NCBI GenBank assembly: GCA_003243865.1
Contig: QHBQ01000350.1
Span: forward strand, 6,772-12,988
Length of the DNA: 6,217 nt
Source of the DNA: Candidatus Chloroheliales bacterium
Lineage (GTDB): Bacteria; Chloroflexota; Chloroflexia; QHBQ01
Reading direction: 5' to 3'
Numbering within the stretch: position 1 is the first letter of the stretch; each line of letters opens with the position of its first letter. Positions 1 through 6,028 of this stretch are shown piece after piece. The position numbers were made by a program, and so were the translations under genes. The notes below the pieces were generated by a model. It was not told the origin of the DNA and ran no database searches. It worked only from the letters and a program-made list of their open reading frames with translations.

Positions 1-1691
1 GCGGCGTCGAGGATGGTGTAGTGGTAGCCCTGCTCGGTGAGGAATAGCTGGCGGTTGGCGCCAAACTCCTGGTCGTTGGAGTCGCGGGTAACGACGGTGT
101 AGAAGTGGGCAAGCTGACCATCCTTCTTGGGGCGCAGGATGCGACCCAGGCGCTGCGCCTCCTCCTGGCGGCTACCGAACGTGCCACTCATCTGGATGGC
201 AACGCTGGCGTCGGGCAGGTCAATCGCAAAGTTCGCCACCTTGCTCACTACCAGCACCTTCACCTCGCCGCTGCGGAACTGCTCGTACAGCGCCTCGCGT
301 TCGCTGTTCGGCATCTTGCCCGTAATCAGCGGCGCGCCCAGCATATCGCTGATTATCCTCAACTGGTCGAGGTACTGGCCGATAACCAGGATCTGCTCGC
401 CTTCGTGCTTCGCCAGCAGCCGATTCATCACCAGCAGCTTGCGCGGGTTCTCGGCGGCGATGCGGTACTTGATGCGGTTGTCCTCAGTGATGACGTATTC
501 CTGGCGGGTCTCGTCGCTGAGGCTGATGCGCACCTCGGTGCAGTCGGCGGTGGCAATCCAGCCCTGGCGCTCCAGGTCCTTCCACGGCACATCGTACTTC
601 TTGGGGCCAATCAGGGAGAAGACGTCGGTCTCGCGGCCATCCTCGCGCACCAGCGTGGCGGTTAGACCCAGGCGGCGACGAGCCTGGATTTCGGCGGTGA
701 TGCGGAACACCGGCGCGGGCAGCAGATGCACCTCGTCGTAGATAATCAGCCCCCAGTTGCGCTGGTTGAACAGGGCAAAGTGGGGGAACTCGCCAATCTC
801 GCCGGTATCCTCATCCACGGTGAAGGGGCGATAGGTCATCATCTGGTAGGTGGTGATAGTGACCGGGCGGATTTCCTTGCGGTCGCCAGTGTACTCGCCG
901 ACATCTTCGGGGCGCAGGCTGGTCTTGGTGGTAAGCTCCTCAATCCACTGGCGCACCGCGATGGTGTTGGGGGTAAGAATCAGGGTCTGGGTTTGCAGCC
1001 GCTCGATTGCGCCCATGCCGACCATCGTCTTGCCCGCGCCGCAAGGGAGGACGATCACGCCGCTGCCGCCGCGCGACGAGCCGGAGGCGTGGAAGATGTC
1101 CACCGCCTCGCGCTGATACTGGCGCAGGCTGAATGGCTTGCCCTCCGCTGTGAACGCTCGTAGGGTGACGGCAAGGGGCGCACCCTCGACGTAGCCCGCC
1201 AGGTCCTCGGCGGGGTAGCCGAAGCCGACCAGCGCCTGCTTGACGTGGCCGCGCTTGGCCGGGTCTACGCTGATGGTATGGCTGTCGAGTTGCTCAAGGA
1301 TGTAGGGCTGGATGCGCTTGTGGCGGGTGATCTCGGTAATCAGCAGCCGATCCTGCGACTGCAACACCAGCCGCCCGACATCATCCTTCAGCAGCTTGAC
1401 CCGACCAAAGCGGGAGACGTAATCCTGCACGTCAACTGCGATGTTGCTCGGCACGTCGTACTTGCTGAAGCGGTTGAGCACTTCGATGATCTGCGCTGCG
1501 CTCTCGCCAGCAGCGGCGGCGTTCCACAGCGATAGGGGAGTGATGCGATAGGTGTGGATGTGTTCGGGCGACTTCTCCAGTTCGGCAAAGCGGGCCAGGT
1601 AGTCGCGGGCCTCAGCATAGAGCGGGTTGTCCACTTCGAGCAGCAGCGATTTATCGCTCTGCACCACCAGCGGGTTGTGCGGGTTATACAT
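1..1691 (-). CDS. XPB/Rad25-type DNA repair helicase (SF2), 3' end cut by window edge
   Basis: An ATP-dependent superfamily 2 DNA helicase/translocase of the bacterial XPB family, cytoplasmic and expected to act in DNA repair. Reading from the ATG at 1691-1689 gives 563 residues without a stop. The N-terminal accessory domain is residues 1 to about 180, with VQSDKSLLLEVDNP near the start. The helicase core follows: a Q-motif-like LRQYQREAV (189-197), Walker A LPCGAGKT with K221, Walker B DEVH (319-322), motif III-like LTAT (343-346), and the XPB-specific R-E-D signature at 349-351. The second RecA lobe carries VLVVSKVANFAIDLP (479-493) and motif VI QEEAQRLGRILRP (509-521). The last visible residues (FLTEQGYHYTILDA) match the family's C-terminal region, so probably only a few residues are missing. 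A Shine-Dalgarno AAGGA (1707-1703) lies 11 bases before the ATG, which is rather long spacing. Family assignment is very secure; the biological role in bacteria is inferred from the family. Confidence 0.96.
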   Translation of the reverse strand, partial: MYNPHNPLVVQSDKSLLLEVDNPLYAEARDYLARFAELEKSPEHIHTYRITPLSLWNAAAAGESAAQIIEVLNRFSKYDVPSNIAVDVQDYVSRFGRVKLLKDDVGRLVLQSQDRLLITEITRHKRIQPYILEQLDSHTISVDPAKRGHVKQALVGFGYPAEDLAGYVEGAPLAVTLRAFTAEGKPFSLRQYQREAVDIFHASGSSRGGSGVIVLPCGAGKTMVGMGAIERLQTQTLILTPNTIAVRQWIEELTTKTSLRPEDVGEYTGDRKEIRPVTITTYQMMTYRPFTVDEDTGEIGEFPHFALFNQRNWGLIIYDEVHLLPAPVFRITAEIQARRRLGLTATLVREDGRETDVFSLIGPKKYDVPWKDLERQGWIATADCTEVRISLSDETRQEYVITEDNRIKYRIAAENPRKLLVMNRLLAKHEGEQILVIGQYLDQLRIISDMLGAPLITGKMPNSEREALYEQFRSGEVKVLVVSKVANFAIDLPDASVAIQMSGTFGSRQEEAQRLGRILRPKKDGQLAHFYTVVTRDSNDQEFGANRQLFLTEQGYHYTILDA

Positions 1692-1698
1692 GGTTGGT

Positions 1699-1947
1699 TC
1701 AATCCTTCATTAAGTGGGGGGTAATTGCGAATGGCGTGGCAACGATATGCCAGCTAGCATCCTGCTTAAAGCACACACCATCGTGCAGTTTATCATATGG
1801 CTGGCAGGTTGTCAAATCACCAGCGAACGCAGATCGGGCATATGATGGCGTTGAATAAGGGTCAGTCCCAAGCAGTGCCGTCTCGGTAGCGGTAAACAAA
1901 TGCTCCCCGCCAGTCAACTGTTTGGTGTACAGCCCAGTTGTCTCATT
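1699..1947 (-). other. Stop-free minus-strand stretch upstream of the helicase; possible small ORF or gene remnant
   Basis: The minus strand is open from just after a TAG (1950-1948) to a TGA at 1701-1699, seven bases before the helicase ATG. No ATG or GTG lies in frame near the upstream end. The best start is TTG at 1917-1915, giving 72 residues beginning LTGGEHLFTATETALLGTD. The peptide has mixed, protein-like composition with no transmembrane segment and no family I recognise. Against a real gene: the likely helicase promoter (1815-1787) lies inside it, I see no good ribosome site ahead of the TTG, and the region is short. It could be a decayed gene, a small leader ORF, or chance. Confidence 0.2.
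1787..1815 (-). promoter_or_regulatory. Sigma-70-like promoter for the XPB helicase gene
   Basis: On the minus strand a perfect TTGACA -35 box (1815-1810) is followed by exactly 17 bases and then TAAACT (1792-1787), matching 4 of 6 bases of TATAAT. The -10 is preceded by TGA, an extended -10 (TGN) feature. Transcription would begin near 1780, giving a leader of roughly 90 bases before the helicase ATG. Position and orientation suit the divergent helicase gene. This is seen by eye from consensus matching only. Confidence 0.6.
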
Positions 1948-2133
1948 CTAATATCAAACCGCATCGTCCACTACTGTGGTAGAGATGTAGTGTCGCCGAT
2001 TCACATCAGAACCGCTGTTTCCTTCGGAAATCACATTTTTAGTAATATGTTTGGTAAATTTGCTATTGGGCAAGATATGTGATACTATCCAATCTGCAGT
2101 ACATCAACCCCACATCTTACGTCTGCACATAAA

Positions 2134-2268
2134 TTGGTAGATGTAGAAGCTTCTCCACTGTATATTGCAAACTTGGTGCTATGTGGTGAATCGAAGCTGT
2201 AGCTATAGTGGTTGACGGTATACGTACTGTCGAAGCACGTTGTTTTAGTTGGATGTCTGCTCTATAGA
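2134..2268 (+). promoter_or_regulatory. Probable promoter region of the surface-protein gene (boxes ambiguous)
   Basis: A promoter for the gene starting at 2301 must lie here or just upstream, but no single pair of boxes stands out. Candidate -10 boxes are TATATT (2161-2166; 5 of 6 to consensus, but only weak -35 options such as TAGATG at 2139-2144), TATAGT (2204-2209; no -35 at proper spacing), and TATAGA (2263-2268; TTGTTT at 2240-2245 lies 17 bases upstream). A TTGACG at 2212-2217 has no fitting -10. The choice needs transcript mapping. Confidence 0.25.
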
Positions 2269-2291
2269 AAGGAGCAGGCGTAAGAGAGAAA

Positions 2292-2296
2292 GAGGA
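2292..2296 (+). promoter_or_regulatory. Ribosome binding site of the surface-protein gene
   Basis: GAGGA sits 4 bases before the ATG at 2301, inside a purine-rich run that starts near 2282. It supports the 2301 start, which also places a proper signal peptide at the N-terminus. A second Shine-Dalgarno-like AAAGGAG occurs at 2268-2274 but is too far from this ATG and does not serve a credible gene. Confidence 0.6.
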
Positions 2297-2300
2297 AGAG

Positions 2301-2390
2301 ATGAGCAGTCAAGCGCGAGCGTACCTCGTAGTGATCCTGTTGGCAATTGTCGTGGCTATAACCCTATCGAACGGCGGTCAAACGCAGGCA
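2301..2390 (+). other. Sec-type signal peptide of the surface protein
   Basis: Residues 1-30: a short N-region with Arg6, a hydrophobic core [16 protein letters not shown], then a polar NGGQTQA ending at Ala30 before QPATQP. The T-Q-A pattern fits signal peptidase I. No lipobox cysteine is present, so it is not a lipoprotein. Confidence 0.8.
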
Positions 2391-5300
2391 CAGCCAGCGA
2401 CCCAACCCGCCTCCACCCACAGCCAATCCAGCGCCGCATCAGCAATCAAGCAACAGTCAAAACCCGCCCACCCCGCCGCCACTATCACCGTCTGTGCCTC
2501 CGGCTGCAACTATACCACCATCCAGGCGGCGGTCAATGCCGCGAACAACGGTGACACCATCCAGGTTGGCGCAGGCAACTACGTCGAGCAGGTGATGATT
2601 ACCAAGACGCTCACCCTGAACGGCGCGGGCGCAACCTCCACCTACATCCGCGCCCCCAACCCGATGACCACGGTGCGCATCACCAACCCCAGCATCCCCT
2701 CGCAGTATCAGGATGTGGCCGACATCGTGACCATTAGCGGCACGGTCAGCGTGAACATGAGCGGCTTCAGCGTGGCTGGCCCCGGCCCCGGCACTTGTGT
2801 GATCAGCTATGGCATCTTCACGGTTGGCGGCGCGAACGTCAATTTCAACAACAACCACGTCTATTCTGTGCGCGACAACCCGTTCAGCGGCTGCCAGAAC
2901 GGCATTGGCATTCGGGTCGGTTCCCGCTTCCTAGGGCAGGCCGGCTCCGGCATCGTCAGCAACAGCGTCTTCACCGACAACCAGAAGAGTGCAATCATCT
3001 TCGACGGCCCCGGCGTCAGTGGCACGATCAGCGGCAATACCATTACTGGCAATGGCCCGACCAACATTACCGCCCAGAACGGCATCCAGGTCTCGCGCAG
3101 CGCGGTCACTACCATCACCAACAACGTCATTTCCGGCTGGTATTACAGCAACTATCCCAACTCGGCCTCCGGTTGTGTCGAGGTCTACAATGCGGGCAAC
3201 ACCACCGTTGCCAACAACCTCGTCTCCGGCTGCAATGTGGGGATTGACCCTGGCAACGATGAGGCGCTCACTGCCATCGGCAGCTTCACCGGCAATGTAG
3301 TTACCGGCACCAACAGTGCTGGCGATTATGGCGTCGCCATTGGTGACGGCTGGGGCGGCTCGCTTGTCGCCAACAACGATGTCTCCAATGCGATCTGGGG
3401 CATCTATAGCTACGACGTACCCGTGACCATCACCAGCAATCTGGCGCATGGCAACAGCAATGGCATCTATCTCGATACCTTTGGCGGCCTCAACGGCGCG
3501 GCGAACGATAGCATTAGCTTCAACCGCATCGTCAGCAACACCACCGGCCTGTTCAACAACGTCCCCGCTCCTGCCACCGCCATCAATAACTGGTGGGGCT
3601 GCAACGCCGGACCCGGCGGCGCGGGCTGCGATACGGTGGGTGGCTCGCTGCAAGCAGGCAAGCCAGAACGCCCCCGCACCGTGCCAGTTGATGGCCCGGC
3701 GCAAGGGAAGCGCCCCGTTACTAAGGCGAAAGTTGCGGCCCCGCTTGGCGCAATAACCTCCAATCCCTGGCTCACTCTAAATGCCACTGTCAACCCAGCG
3801 GTCATTACCGTCGGCCAGACTGCGGTAGATACTGGCACGCTGACCATCAATTCGGCATCGCAGGACACCTCCGGCCTGGGTCATGTGCGCGACTACACAC
3901 CGATGTACTTCACCGCTACGCTCGGCACCATGAGTCCGCCATACACCGGCACGATCAACGGCCTCGCCAGCTCTACGTACACATCTAATACCCCCGGCCC
4001 CGCCACTGTTTGCACCATCGTCGACAGCCAAACTGTTTGCAACAACGTGACCGTCAATCCGCTGGCGACCGCCACACCAACCACCACCAACACGCCAACC
4101 AACACGCCGACCCCCACGCCCACCACCGTCAGCACCATCGTGGTGGTGCGGCCCTCCAACCTGCAAGGCTGGGCGCGTTATGACGAGAACACCGCTACCA
4201 GCAACTTCGTCTTCGGCCCTCCCGTCCCACCCTACGGCATTGGCAGCTACCAGATGCAAACCGGCCCTGGCAACGGCACCAACATGGGCGGCAAGAACTA
4301 CTTCGCCACCAACACCTATAGCGGCACGCGCCTCGCAGACATCACCTCACTGACCTATCGCGCCTACATTGACCTTGCCTCGCAGGCCGCGCCCCAGCTA
4401 GACATCGTAGTCGAACTGAAGGCCGACGTCAACGGTGATGGTACCTACGACACCACCTTCGTCTTTGAGCCGGTCAACTCTCCGGATCAGGGTACGCCCA
4501 CCCCTGGTATCTGGCAAACCTGGAACGCGCGGCGCGGTAACTGGCGCATCACCCGCCCGGCGTGCGGTCAGGTACCCAATACTTATCTACCACTGGACAC
4601 CTTCCTTGCCGGTTGCCCCACCGCCAGAATGGTGCAGTGGTATCCGCGCGCCGACGGCTACGCCTCCGGCCTGAGCGCTGGGCAGGCGTCAGGCGGCGCA
4701 TGGGCTAACTTCATCGGCTACGCCGACGGCTTCGAGATGGGCATTAACTACAACTCTACCATCTACGACTTCGAGCCTGACCTGCCCACCGCTACTCCAA
4801 CCCGCACCGCCACCGTCACCCCGACGGCCACCGCTACCACGGGGTTGCCAACCCCAGTGCCAACTGGCACCGATACTAGTACGCCGACCAGCACCGCAAC
4901 CAATACGCCAGTGCCGCCGACTAGCACACCGACGCGCACCAATACGCCAGTGCCGCCCACCGGCACACCGACGCGCACCAATACGCCAGTGCCGCCGACT
5001 AGCACCGCAACCAATACGCCAGTGCCGCCCACCAGCACACCGACGCGCACCAATACGCCAGTGCCACCGACTAACACGGCAACCAATACGCCAGTGCCGC
5101 CGACTAGCACCGCAACGGCTACAAGCGTGCCGCCCACCGGCACACCGACGCGCACCAACACGCCAGTGCCGCCGACTAGCACCGCAACCAACACGCCAGT
5201 GCCACCGACTAACACGGCAACCAACACACCAGTGCCGCCGACTAGCACCGCAACCAATACGCCAGTGCCGCCCACCGGCACACCGACGCGCACCAACACG

Positions 5301-5945
5301 CCAGTGCCGCCGACTAGCACGGCGACCAATACGCCGATAGTGCCAACAGCAACGCCAACCGACTGCCCGAACCCGTTCGTGGACATCAACAACAACGTCT
5401 TCTACTATGCCATCCACTATCTCTACTGCCGCGGCGTGGTTAACGGCGTTGACCCCACTCACTACGACCCGGCTGGCACCGCCACCCGCGCCCAGTTCGC
5501 TAAGGTGGTGGTACTCGGCTTCGGTCTGGCACCCTACACTCCCACTGGCGGTGGCCACGACTTCACTGACGTGCTACCCAGCTACTGGGCTTACAGCTAC
5601 ATCGAGACCGGCTTCCACGCTGGTATCCTGCAAGGCTTCGACCAGCCAAACTGCGCCTCGCACAACGCTACCTATCCCTGCTACCTGCCCAACATCCCCA
5701 TCACCCGCGGGCAACTTACCAAGCTGGTGGTGCGGGCAGGTAGCTACACCCCGTACACTCCAACCGGCGGCGGCCAAGACTTCACCGATGTTCCGCCCAG
5801 CTACGTGTTCTACGTAGACATCGAGACCGCCTACCACAACAACATCATCAACGGCTATCCCGATGGCACCTTCAGGCCGAACAACAACATCCGCCGCGAC
5901 GAGATGGCCCAGATTGTCTACGAGGGCATCATCCATCGGCCTTGA
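2301..5945 (+). CDS. Secreted beta-helix / Ig-like / Thr-Pro linker / SLH surface protein, 1214 aa
   Basis: A large exported protein, probably held on the cell surface by SLH repeats; its ligand or substrate is unknown. Domains in order: Sec signal peptide (1-30; arginine at 6, hydrophobic core 8-22, likely cut after TQA30); Gln/Ala/Ser/Pro linker (31-60); right-handed parallel beta-helix (about 61-445), opening with [19 protein letters not shown] and closing with [18 protein letters not shown]; lysine-rich hinge (about 452-479); Ig-like domain (about 484-586); TPT linker (589-610); beta-rich, possibly lectin-like domain (about 612-826) with a DVNGDGTYD loop; long TPT repeat (829-1020); three SLH repeats (about 1026-1076, 1088-1149, 1161-1210) with signature variants TRAQ, TRGQ and RRDE. 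The beta-helix resembles NosD/pectate-lyase-like folds, but I see no catalytic set, so adhesion or polysaccharide binding is as likely as enzyme activity. The stop TGA is followed in frame by TAG. The architecture matches Chloroflexota SLH proteins. Confidence 0.93.
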   Translation: MSSQARAYLVVILLAIVVAITLSNGGQTQAQPATQPASTHSQSSAASAIKQQSKPAHPAATITVCASGCNYTTIQAAVNAANNGDTIQVGAGNYVEQVMITKTLTLNGAGATSTYIRAPNPMTTVRITNPSIPSQYQDVADIVTISGTVSVNMSGFSVAGPGPGTCVISYGIFTVGGANVNFNNNHVYSVRDNPFSGCQNGIGIRVGSRFLGQAGSGIVSNSVFTDNQKSAIIFDGPGVSGTISGNTITGNGPTNITAQNGIQVSRSAVTTITNNVISGWYYSNYPNSASGCVEVYNAGNTTVANNLVSGCNVGIDPGNDEALTAIGSFTGNVVTGTNSAGDYGVAIGDGWGGSLVANNDVSNAIWGIYSYDVPVTITSNLAHGNSNGIYLDTFGGLNGAANDSISFNRIVSNTTGLFNNVPAPATAINNWWGCNAGPGGAGCDTVGGSLQAGKPERPRTVPVDGPAQGKRPVTKAKVAAPLGAITSNPWLTLNATVNPAVITVGQTAVDTGTLTINSASQDTSGLGHVRDYTPMYFTATLGTMSPPYTGTINGLASSTYTSNTPGPATVCTIVDSQTVCNNVTVNPLATATPTTTNTPTNTPTPTPTTVSTIVVVRPSNLQGWARYDENTATSNFVFGPPVPPYGIGSYQMQTGPGNGTNMGGKNYFATNTYSGTRLADITSLTYRAYIDLASQAAPQLDIVVELKADVNGDGTYDTTFVFEPVNSPDQGTPTPGIWQTWNARRGNWRITRPACGQVPNTYLPLDTFLAGCPTARMVQWYPRADGYASGLSAGQASGGAWANFIGYADGFEMGINYNSTIYDFEPDLPTATPTRTATVTPTATATTGLPTPVPTGTDTSTPTSTATNTPVPPTSTPTRTNTPVPPTGTPTRTNTPVPPTSTATNTPVPPTSTPTRTNTPVPPTNTATNTPVPPTSTATATSVPPTGTPTRTNTPVPPTSTATNTPVPPTNTATNTPVPPTSTATNTPVPPTGTPTRTNTPVPPTSTATNTPIVPTATPTDCPNPFVDINNNVFYYAIHYLYCRGVVNGVDPTHYDPAGTATRAQFAKVVVLGFGLAPYTPTGGGHDFTDVLPSYWAYSYIETGFHAGILQGFDQPNCASHNATYPCYLPNIPITRGQLTKLVVRAGSYTPYTPTGGGQDFTDVPPSYVFYVDIETAYHNNIINGYPDGTFRPNNNIRRDEMAQIVYEGIIHRP
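4065..4130 (+). repeat. Short Thr-Pro linker (TPTNTPTP type)
   Basis: Residues 589-610 are built almost only of Thr, Pro, Asn and Ala, with the low-complexity DNA pattern (ACN CCN ACN) that goes with it. The stretch separates the Ig-like domain from the beta-rich domain. It lacks the VPP element of the longer C-terminal repeat, so it is not simply a copy of it. Confidence 0.8.
4902..5360 (+). repeat. Tandem in-frame repeat, 13 units of 33 or 39 bp (Thr-Pro linker)
   Basis: Thirteen head-to-tail units inside the surface-protein gene (residues 868-1020). Two unit lengths alternate: 11 residues ([11 protein letters not shown] or [11 protein letters not shown]) and 13 residues ([13 protein letters not shown] or [13 protein letters not shown]). 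The unit at 940-952 starts ATSVPP and the last, 1010-1020, is [11 protein letters not shown]. Many copies are nearly identical in DNA as well as protein, differing mainly in AAT/AAC and CCG/CCA/CCC, which suggests recent duplication. A less regular Thr-Pro stretch precedes it (829-867). Such linkers are extended and often O-glycosylated in secreted bacterial proteins; glycosylation here is inference. Confidence 0.93.
5376..5930 (+). other. SLH region (three repeats) encoded at the 3' end
   Basis: Residues 1026-1210. Each repeat begins F-V/T-D ([27 protein letters not shown]), continues with an aromatic and I-E/I-H helix and a G-I/V-x-x-G turn ([23 protein letters not shown]), and ends in a helix with TRAQ, TRGQ or RRDE. 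The first and second carry cysteine pairs; the second has an insertion around 1115-1132. SLH repeats usually bind cell-wall-linked polysaccharide. The exact wall ligand in this phylum is not something the sequence shows. Confidence 0.88.
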
Positions 5946-5946
5946 T

Positions 5947-5974
5947 AGGATTAAGGATTAAGGGCTAAGGATTA
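5947..5974 (+). repeat. Heptamer tandem repeat, four copies
   Basis: AGGATTA, AGGATTA, AGGGCTA, AGGATTA follow each other without gaps, starting two bases after the stop codon of the surface-protein gene and ending just before the terminator hairpin. Three units are identical and one differs at two bases. No function is evident. Confidence 0.8.
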
Positions 5975-5976
5975 AA

Positions 5977-6016
5977 GAAGCAGGGCGCATCTCCGGGTGC
6001 GCCCTGCTTCCATTTT
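5977..6016 (+). terminator. Hairpin terminator between convergent genes
   Basis: A perfect 13-base-pair stem, GAAGCAGGGCGCA (5977-5989) with TGCGCCCTGCTTC (5998-6010), can extend by a G-U and a C-G pair to leave a TCCG loop (5992-5995). CATTTT follows on the plus strand; on the minus strand the hairpin is followed by TTTAAT. It lies 31 bases after the surface-protein stop and 18 bases from the stop of the oppositely directed gene, so it may serve both. The T-tracts are short, so efficiency is uncertain. Confidence 0.8.
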
Positions 6017-6028
6017 GGTATACAACCC

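Larger units (their letters stand above)
1692..2300. other. Divergent, AT-richer intergenic region
   Basis: This gap of about 600 bases separates the divergent helicase and surface-protein genes. Positions 1981-2220 are about 40% GC by my count, against 63-73% in sampled coding lines. It holds the helicase promoter (1787-1815), an unassigned stop-free stretch (1699-1947), a 10-base perfect palindrome AGAAGCTTCT (2145-2154), a small inverted repeat CACTAC/GTAGTG (1969-1974 with 1987-1992), and the leader of the surface-protein gene. I see no tRNA, insertion sequence ends or recognisable riboswitch. Confidence 0.6.

Noticed and set aside
105..1535. Several plus-strand open frames opposite the helicase (for example 105-665, 127-741, 726-1163, 1245-1535)
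   Set aside because: They lie antisense to a continuous frame with every XPB motif. Their translations are Ala/Leu/Arg-rich shadows of GC-rich DNA with no family resemblance and no ribosome sites.
2078..2086. TGTGATACT as an extended -10 promoter on the plus strand
   Set aside because: No acceptable -35 at 16-18 bases upstream and more than 200 bases from the gene start; too weak to list as a promoter.
2145..2154. 10-base palindrome AGAAGCTTCT as an operator
   Set aside because: A single copy of this length can occur by chance and it does not overlap a clear promoter; noted only within the intergenic entry.
2249..2554. 101-residue plus-strand frame from a TTG overlapping the surface-protein start
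   Set aside because: It is a shifted frame over the signal peptide and beta-helix start, highly Arg-rich, and begins at a non-ATG codon. The 2301 frame explains the DNA better.
2493..3635. Beta-helix as a pectate lyase or copper-chaperone NosD enzyme
   Set aside because: The fold signature is clear but I see no calcium/arginine catalytic set or metal motif, so no enzyme name is given.
2931..3704. 257-residue minus-strand frame inside the beta-helix coding region
   Set aside because: Val/Ala/Gly/Asp-rich mirror of repetitive beta-helix codons; no start site signal and no recognisable motif.
4902..5360. CRISPR-like appearance of regularly spaced repeats
   Set aside because: Units are contiguous with no unique spacers, have lengths divisible by three, and lie in frame within a protein gene.
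4689..5558. Long minus-strand frames (4689-5558 and 4763-5395) opposite the Thr-Pro repeat, giving regular [15 protein letters not shown] or RRHWRIG-like peptides
   Set aside because: The regularity is a by-product of the in-frame repeat, which contains no stop on the other strand. SLH and linker coding on the plus strand is secure.
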